Source of the DNA: Candidatus Rickettsiella isopodorum
Lineage (GTDB): Bacteria > Pseudomonadota > Gammaproteobacteria > Diplorickettsiales > Diplorickettsiaceae
Length of the DNA: 64,000 nucleotides
Reading direction: 5' to 3'
Assembly: GCF_001881495.1 (NCBI RefSeq)
Contig: NZ_LUKY01000032.1
Location: 248,001-312,000 of the forward strand
Shown: piece after piece, positions 59,087-64,000 of the stretch
Numbering within the stretch: the stretch's first letter is position 1
Layout of the letters: every line of letters begins with the position of its first letter
Made by a program: the position numbers and the translations under genes
Notes under the pieces: generated by a model
Told to the model about the DNA's origin: nothing
Database searches by the model: none
The model's input: only the letters and a program-made list of their open reading frames with translations

Positions 59087-62000
59087 TTAAGCAGAAGTTT
59101 TAACTACATCCGGCTTACTCCAAGATCCAGTAATATGATAGGACGTCTCAGCAATTTTTTGTACGGTAGAACCTAATACCGCATTGGCTAACCAGGTTAC
59201 AACACCGGCAACCGGACCACCTGCCAATCCAACAATCACCGGTAAACTGGATGTAAAATGCGGTACCACTTTAACCACTAAATCATAGTCCTTATTTAAC
59301 ATTCCAATTCGTCCAGCAATACTTATTGAAGCAACTGGACCTTCGATAGTCACATCACGAGTGATAGCATTACCATTTCTTAAAGTAAAATTACCTTGTA
59401 AATTAGTAAAATCAAAACCTTTAGTTTTTAAATCACTAAAATCCAACTGCAAGCGTTTAGTTAAGCTTTGTATGCTTAAAAAAGTAAGTAATCGACCAAA
59501 ATTTAATTTAGCTTCGTTACTCGATCCAATATCAACAATCTGACCATTGCTGGCCGTAAAAGAAAAATACCCCTTAAGTTTAGTAAAGCTCACCTGATAG
59601 GGGGCACCCTGCCAATTCAAATTAAATCGCATATGGCCTTGTTCCGCGATGATACTGGCTGGCAAACCCCAGCTTCGTAAAAAATTGCTTAAATTAGCGC
59701 TATCTAATTGTCCTCTCAATTCGGTGAAATGACCCGCATGCCATGCACCACTTGCTATAAGATGATAATTGGCATCCCCTGCATTTAATTCTCTAACTAA
59801 CACGCCTCCAAGCATGGGACTTAATTTTAACTGCACTGCTCCAAAGCTCATCTCTTTATAACGCACTTCTCTAGCGTTTAAATAGATCTTAGGTAATTGT
59901 TTAAAATTCCACGTGTTGATTCCTTTAGACTCAATCGATGAATCTAAATTGATAATATCAAAATTGGCTACGATCGGTTGTAAACTACTTTTAGGTATCA
60001 AAACCGTGCCTTTAGCCGTTTGATTATCAATACTGAAACGCCAGCCATTTTGTTCAGGTTTTAAATGCGTCAAGAGATCATCATAATGAATCGTTATTTG
60101 CAAATTTGGTACGGAATGAATAGCCAATTCTATGGGCTTTTTCCATAATATTCCCGTCAATTTTTCGGCAGATATGCCATCCTGGTTAAAGGTGAAAGGT
60201 CCTATTAATTGTTCTAATTGAATATCATGCTTTGGAATTTTTAACTGAGCATTTTCAATCTGAGCTAGACCCAGTAATTTTAATTTTTGTTTTCCTGATT
60301 CGAGAGGAATAGCTATTTGCATACTAAGCTGCAAAGGGCCTGTTAATATTAAATTTTTTAATTGACTTAAAACTCCTTGAGCCAAAGGTGTTGCCAGCAA
60401 AAAGGCTTGGCCTTTTTCTAAACGAGTATCAATTTGACCACTAGCAATATGTAATATAGCTTGGACGTTTTTCTTAATTATCGGTATATTGGCCTTTATA
60501 TTCTTCAATGCCGTATCTTGCAACTCGGCAGAATTCACTAAGACTTGCATTTGCCGACCAGAAAAAATAAGTTCGCCATTAATTTTTTTCAAAATAGGCC
60601 AAGCTCGCTCGTAGTTTAAAGTAACCTCATTTATTTGTGTATCAATTAAAAAAGTTCCCTTATGTTGATCAAAAGGAAATTGATTCACTGGCCCCTGTAA
60701 TACTAAACTTCCTAAGCCTGATCCTTGACTAATAGCGGTACTAAGCCAATGATTGAGCTCTGGACCTAATAAAGTTTGCGGTAAATAATAGCTAATATGC
60801 GTTGAATGATTTATTTTCACATGAGCTAATAAACTAATCTGGGACTGAATGGCATGTTTAGGAATTAATAACGAAAACTGTGAGTTAACCGAAATATCCT
60901 GATTAGCGGCTTCAAATTTAGGGACTTCGATTAGCCATGCATTATCTTTTTGCTGCCAATTCAATTGACTCGATAAACTATCCAAATGTATCGGAGCTTT
61001 AAATAGTTTATTAAAATCTAGGCTGAAATTGTTAGAATGCGCAATAAGATTTCCCCTGTGCGGTGTCATATGCAAATAAGCATCTAATCCTTGGATTCCT
61101 GGAGTTTTTTTCCCCGCTTGCACACCGAAATGATGAACCATCGCCCCTATACTCCAGCTATTCTGGCTAGTAACTTGCCAAAGTATATTCATGAAAAAAG
61201 GAGAAAAGGAAAGCGTGGGTTGTTTATCAATTTTTACCGATGCTGCCTGTAAGTTAGTGATCAACGCTTGAAATTGCGTAAAATGATCCCATTGCCACGT
61301 GGCCCATAGTTTAAAATTTGCTCTCGCATTTTGTAGCTGCAAGCTGGGTTTCCACTGATTAAACCATCGATCCAGAAAAATATTTTGGCCGTGTATATAA
61401 ATAGGTCCGCTAAGATGGTTTTGAGAAGATGATAGGAGGGAACCACTCAGATCGACTTTAAAATTTAATTCAGAAAATTTTTCTTGTAAAAAACTCAATC
61501 GCCCACTTAATTGATGTCGATCACTGCTATTTTTTAATAGTAAATTTATGTGCATTGTCGGCCATACAGGACCCGATTTTGGATAAAATTTTAAATCCGC
61601 ATTTTCTAAACTTAACTGCGGTTCAGCTAAAAACCATCCTATTAATTCATTCACGGCATTCGAATTAGGCGCAGAAGTTTGATCGAATAATGTGTTAATT
61701 CCATTAAAAATTAATTGATTATCTTTAGTTTGGTGAGCAACCAACTGAATACCATTCACACTAACCGCACCTAATTTAATACCTCCACTCAGTAAACTAT
61801 TGAAAATATCAATACCTATATTAAGCTGATTAACACTTAATAGAGGATGGGTTCGAGCGTCATTCCAAATAATAACTTCAGAACTATGAAAAATAGGTGT
61901 TAAGCCCTGCCATGCCACAGAAAATTGCTTAATTTGCACGGGTTTATGCAATATTTTAGCAGCTAAGTTTGAAACCGATTGTGCTTGTTTGTTTAAATAG

Positions 62001-62104
62001 GGTGTTAAAATTCGTCCTGCAATGACTATCAATGCAAAAAAAACGATACTACTCGTTAAAAACACGATGAGTAAGCGTAATATTGAATACAGTAATTGTT
62101 TCAT
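59087..62104 (-). CDS. yhdP: YhdP-family AsmA-like envelope lipid-transport protein
   Basis: A 1005-residue protein with one N-terminal membrane anchor (residues 7-30) and a long periplasmic beta-rich body. The start ILTPYLNKQAQSVSNLAAKILHKPVQIKQ, the DUF3971 central region and the AsmA-like C-terminal part fit YhdP. In that C-terminal part are LQLDFSDLKTKGFDFTNLQGNFTLRNG, VASISIAGRIGMLNKDYD and VGLAGGPVAGVVTWLAN. YhdP, with TamB and YdbH, moves phospholipids to the outer membrane in E. coli. It is shorter than E. coli YhdP (about 1266 residues). It stands alone on the minus strand. Confidence 0.87.
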   Translation of the reverse strand: MKQLLYSILRLLIVFLTSSIVFFALIVIAGRILTPYLNKQAQSVSNLAAKILHKPVQIKQFSVAWQGLTPIFHSSEVIIWNDARTHPLLSVNQLNIGIDIFNSLLSGGIKLGAVSVNGIQLVAHQTKDNQLIFNGINTLFDQTSAPNSNAVNELIGWFLAEPQLSLENADLKFYPKSGPVWPTMHINLLLKNSSDRHQLSGRLSFLQEKFSELNFKVDLSGSLLSSSQNHLSGPIYIHGQNIFLDRWFNQWKPSLQLQNARANFKLWATWQWDHFTQFQALITNLQAASVKIDKQPTLSFSPFFMNILWQVTSQNSWSIGAMVHHFGVQAGKKTPGIQGLDAYLHMTPHRGNLIAHSNNFSLDFNKLFKAPIHLDSLSSQLNWQQKDNAWLIEVPKFEAANQDISVNSQFSLLIPKHAIQSQISLLAHVKINHSTHISYYLPQTLLGPELNHWLSTAISQGSGLGSLVLQGPVNQFPFDQHKGTFLIDTQINEVTLNYERAWPILKKINGELIFSGRQMQVLVNSAELQDTALKNIKANIPIIKKNVQAILHIASGQIDTRLEKGQAFLLATPLAQGVLSQLKNLILTGPLQLSMQIAIPLESGKQKLKLLGLAQIENAQLKIPKHDIQLEQLIGPFTFNQDGISAEKLTGILWKKPIELAIHSVPNLQITIHYDDLLTHLKPEQNGWRFSIDNQTAKGTVLIPKSSLQPIVANFDIINLDSSIESKGINTWNFKQLPKIYLNAREVRYKEMSFGAVQLKLSPMLGGVLVRELNAGDANYHLIASGAWHAGHFTELRGQLDSANLSNFLRSWGLPASIIAEQGHMRFNLNWQGAPYQVSFTKLKGYFSFTASNGQIVDIGSSNEAKLNFGRLLTFLSIQSLTKRLQLDFSDLKTKGFDFTNLQGNFTLRNGNAITRDVTIEGPVASISIAGRIGMLNKDYDLVVKVVPHFTSSLPVIVGLAGGPVAGVVTWLANAVLGSTVQKIAETSYHITGSWSKPDVVKTSA

Positions 62105-62258
62105 TCGATGGATGCCAAATAAAATGAAAATCGAACGTTAGCTGGTCTATAAAATATCCAAATTCAAATTGTTAAAAACAAACTTAATATAGATGTTTTC
62201 TATTAATTAAATAACGTCTCATAAGCTTGTGATTAAATATATACTCATTATACTCATT

Positions 62259-62292
62259 GCACCTCAAGATGCGAGTTTACATCTTCAAGTGC
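62259..62292. repeat. Imperfect inverted repeat upstream of a GT2 gene
   Basis: Arms GCACCTCAAGATG (62259-62271) and CATCTTCAAGTGC (62280-62292) pair with two mismatches around an 8-base loop. Short ATATA-rich flanks lie on both sides. It is about 70-100 bases before the GT2 start. It may be a leader hairpin or a remnant palindromic element; part of the right arm (TTCAAGTGCG) resembles the end of the 125-bp family. Confidence 0.45.
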
Positions 62293-62361
62293 GCGCGATA
62301 TATATTTTATATAGTAAAATTTTTATTTTTTAACGCCAATGATAATCAGCTAGGGTCTATC

Positions 62362-63186
62362 ATGTCATCAAAATTGCCAACTATTTCTGTGATTATAACT
62401 ACCTACAATCGTCCTGATGCCTTGCATTTAGTTTTATCGGCCTTAGCACAACAAACACGGTTACCGAATGAAGTCATTGTGGCTGACGATGGCTCAACCG
62501 ATGAAACTCGATTATTAATTAACCAATTACAAGGTCAACTTAATTATCCCCTCAAACATGTTTGGCAAAAAGATGAAGGTTTTCAAGCGGCTAAAATCCG
62601 GAATAAAGCAGTTCTACGCGCCCATCATAATTATCTTATTTTTCTGGATGGCGACTGCGTCCCCTTCTCCGATTTTATTGAAAATCATCACTTACTAGCC
62701 GAACCTCATTGGTTTCTTTCTGGCCATCGCCTACTACTAGAGAAAAAATTGACGCAAAAAATCCTGCAAGAAGTTTTACCCATTTATAAACACACAACGC
62801 TACAATGGGTATTACACTATTTTCATCGCCAGTCAAATCGTTTATTTCCTTTATTACGAATTCGATTAAATAAATTACGCAAATTACAAGCGAAGCATTG
62901 GCAAGGAGCAAAAAGTTGTAACTTAGGTTTATGGAAAGAAGATTTTTTGACCGTCAATGGTTTTGATGAAAGCTTTACAGGATGGGGATATGAAGATTCG
63001 GACTTAGTCATCCGCTTAATTCGCGCAGGGATTTATCGTAAATCAGGAAAATTCGCGGTTCCCGTTATTCATTTGTGGCATCAACAAACTAATCGCGAAC
63101 AAGAACCAATAAATCTTAATTTGTTAAAAAAAGTAACCGAAAACCAACGAATTCGTGCCAAAATTGGCTTAAATAATGTAAATTAA
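62362..63186 (+). CDS. GT2 glycosyltransferase (galactosyltransferase-like C-terminal domain)
   Basis: A 274-residue GT-A enzyme. It has TISVIITTYNRPDALHLVL and VADDGSTDETRLLI in the nucleotide-binding half, and FLDGDCVPFSDF (DxD) near residue 100. The later part NGFDESFTGWGYEDSDLVIRLIRAG is typical of the glycosyltransferase family-7 C-terminal domain seen in LPS core and capsule enzymes. The start at 62362 follows AGGG; in-frame codons further upstream (from 62257) are non-coding leader. It converges on the WaaL-like gene with a 4-base overlap. The acceptor is unknown; LPS core is a reasonable guess. Confidence 0.87.
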   Translation: MSSKLPTISVIITTYNRPDALHLVLSALAQQTRLPNEVIVADDGSTDETRLLINQLQGQLNYPLKHVWQKDEGFQAAKIRNKAVLRAHHNYLIFLDGDCVPFSDFIENHHLLAEPHWFLSGHRLLLEKKLTQKILQEVLPIYKHTTLQWVLHYFHRQSNRLFPLLRIRLNKLRKLQAKHWQGAKSCNLGLWKEDFLTVNGFDESFTGWGYEDSDLVIRLIRAGIYRKSGKFAVPVIHLWHQQTNREQEPINLNLLKKVTENQRIRAKIGLNNVN

Positions 63187-64000
63187 TTTGATTTGAAAGT
63201 AATTTTCTCAGATTTATAGGATAATCCCGCGAACAACAAAGCGGTGAAAATAACATAAAAACAACCTTGAGTGACATCCATAAGCCAAGAATTAAACAAT
63301 GAACCCACCGCAATAGAGACCAAAACCGCTTGCGCAAAATATTGACGTATACCTTGCAATCGAAAACTTGCCCAGGCATGAACAATAAACAGGCTTAACA
63401 AAATAACCATCCCTAATAAACCAAATTGCACTGCAATATTGAGGTATTCATTATGGGGATTTTGAGTCGCAAATTGTTTATTTTCAGCAACTGCTAAATA
63501 GTCTTGTGCAAAACTTCCTGTACCTGTTCCTATCCAAGGATGTTCTTTAAATAACTTAAAACTATTATGATAAAACTCTAAACGTAAACCTACCGATGTA
63601 GCAAAATTTCCCTGTTTATATTGGGTCACTTCACTCTGTGCTAGATTGAAGCGTTCTTTAAAATTAGCAGGTAAAAACAACAAGCTACCACATAAAAAAA
63701 ATGAGATTAATAATCCCGCCAGGAGACCTTTCCAAGCAAATTGTTGCCAAGCTAATAATAACAACAAACTAACTAACACCACATAACCCGATCGACTTAG
63801 ATTAATAAATAATACGTTATAAGCTGCTACTAAAAACAGCAAAACAAAAAACCAGCGCCAAGTTTTTTTAATTGAGAAAGCTAAAACAGCATAACAATAA
63901 CTGGTAAAAGCTAATAAAAATCCTGTAAAAATATGATCCTTAAAAACACCTGAATCAGCAGTAAAACGATGTACAAAATCCCAGTGTCCAAAAAATTTAA
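63183..64000 (-). CDS. O-antigen ligase/polymerase family protein (WaaL-like), 5' end beyond window
   Basis: The reading frame is open from 63183 to the right edge, giving at least 272 residues and lacking its start. Several membrane segments are visible. The Wzy_C features are KLFKEHPWIGTGTGSFAQDY and NPHNEYLNIAVQFGLLG; the HNEYL-type His is the conserved periplasmic catalytic candidate in O-antigen ligases. Further upstream, GHWDFVHRFTADSGVFKDHIF fits a periplasmic loop of the same family. It would join exported O chains to lipid A-core, fitting Wzm/Wzt and MsbA. Family members also include polymerases, so ligase is inferred from the ABC-export context. Confidence 0.85.
   Translation of the reverse strand, partial: KFFGHWDFVHRFTADSGVFKDHIFTGFLLAFTSYCYAVLAFSIKKTWRWFFVLLFLVAAYNVLFINLSRSGYVVLVSLLLLLAWQQFAWKGLLAGLLISFFLCGSLLFLPANFKERFNLAQSEVTQYKQGNFATSVGLRLEFYHNSFKLFKEHPWIGTGTGSFAQDYLAVAENKQFATQNPHNEYLNIAVQFGLLGMVILLSLFIVHAWASFRLQGIRQYFAQAVLVSIAVGSLFNSWLMDVTQGCFYVIFTALLFAGLSYKSEKITFKSN

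Noticed and set aside
62257-62361. N-terminal extension of the GT2 gene by 35 codons
   Set aside because: The extension is Phe/Ile/Lys-rich without homology to GT2 starts and covers an inverted repeat; AGGG before the ATG at 62362 marks a better start.

Overview
The window looks like chromosome of an AT-rich gammaproteobacterium. The best guess is a Legionellales relative, possibly a Coxiella/Rickettsiella/Diplorickettsia-type host-associated lineage. This rests on gene content (lptM-lysA-dapF, sdhE-cptA, KamA-type epmB, hfq-hflX-hflK-hflC, mraZ-rsmH-ftsL-ftsI), low GC and an inverse-autotransporter-like surface protein; no rRNA is present to confirm it. I see no tRNA, CRISPR array, transposase or prophage genes.

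Layout. 1-5.1 kb: an isochorismatase-fold hydrolase, then the lepA-lepB-rnc-era block on the minus strand. 5.3-11.1 kb: an esterase, the lptM-lysA-dapF operon, fumC and epmB. 11.2-16.9 kb: a large secreted beta-barrel/beta-helix protein beside a shortened dcw cluster (mraZ-rsmH-ftsL-ftsI, no murE following) with a well-formed mraZ promoter and MraZ boxes. 17.0-17.5 kb: the RNase P RNA gene, enlarged by an inserted palindromic repeat. 17.6-30.6 kb: housekeeping genes (anmK, erpA, cptA-sdhE, a lone ccmE, guaC, polA, hfq-hflX, hflK-hflC, purA).

30.6-49.8 kb is a surface-polysaccharide island. One block makes a CDP-linked deoxysugar (rfbF, rfbG, an Fe-S-less RfbH/ColD-like 3-dehydratase, an SDR). 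It also carries an unusual trio: a TPP-dependent acyl-transfer-type enzyme, a 4-hydroxy-2-oxovalerate aldolase and an acylating aldehyde dehydrogenase. Together these suggest a C4-branched 3,6-dideoxy sugar. A GtrA flippase, a GtrB-like polyprenyl glycosyltransferase and a GT-C membrane transferase could attach that sugar in the periplasm. The second block makes dTDP-L-rhamnose (rmlA, rmlC, rmlD, rmlB) with three GT2 glycosyltransferases and a Wzm/Wzt exporter. WecA (53.7 kb), MsbA (54.9 kb), another GT2 (62.4 kb) and a WaaL-type ligase (cut by the right edge) complete an ABC-exporter-dependent O-antigen route.

49.9-53.5 kb holds pyrG directly fused in operon to a bufferin-like RiPP locus: a DUF2063 partner, a DUF692/MNIO enzyme and a small Cys/His-rich peptide with a lipoprotein signal. 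A terminator separates the peptide gene from the enzymes, and a palindrome lies upstream of the peptide. 56.7-62.1 kb holds tldD, an unrecognised gene preceded by a perfect inverted repeat, and a yhdP-type AsmA-like protein.

The two most notable items are (i) the Cys-rich lipoprotein-like MNIO substrate cluster and (ii) a dispersed palindromic element of about 125-135 bp present three times (rnc-era, lepA-esterase, and inside helix P12 of rnpB). All calls come from reading the sequence by eye; no database search was run.
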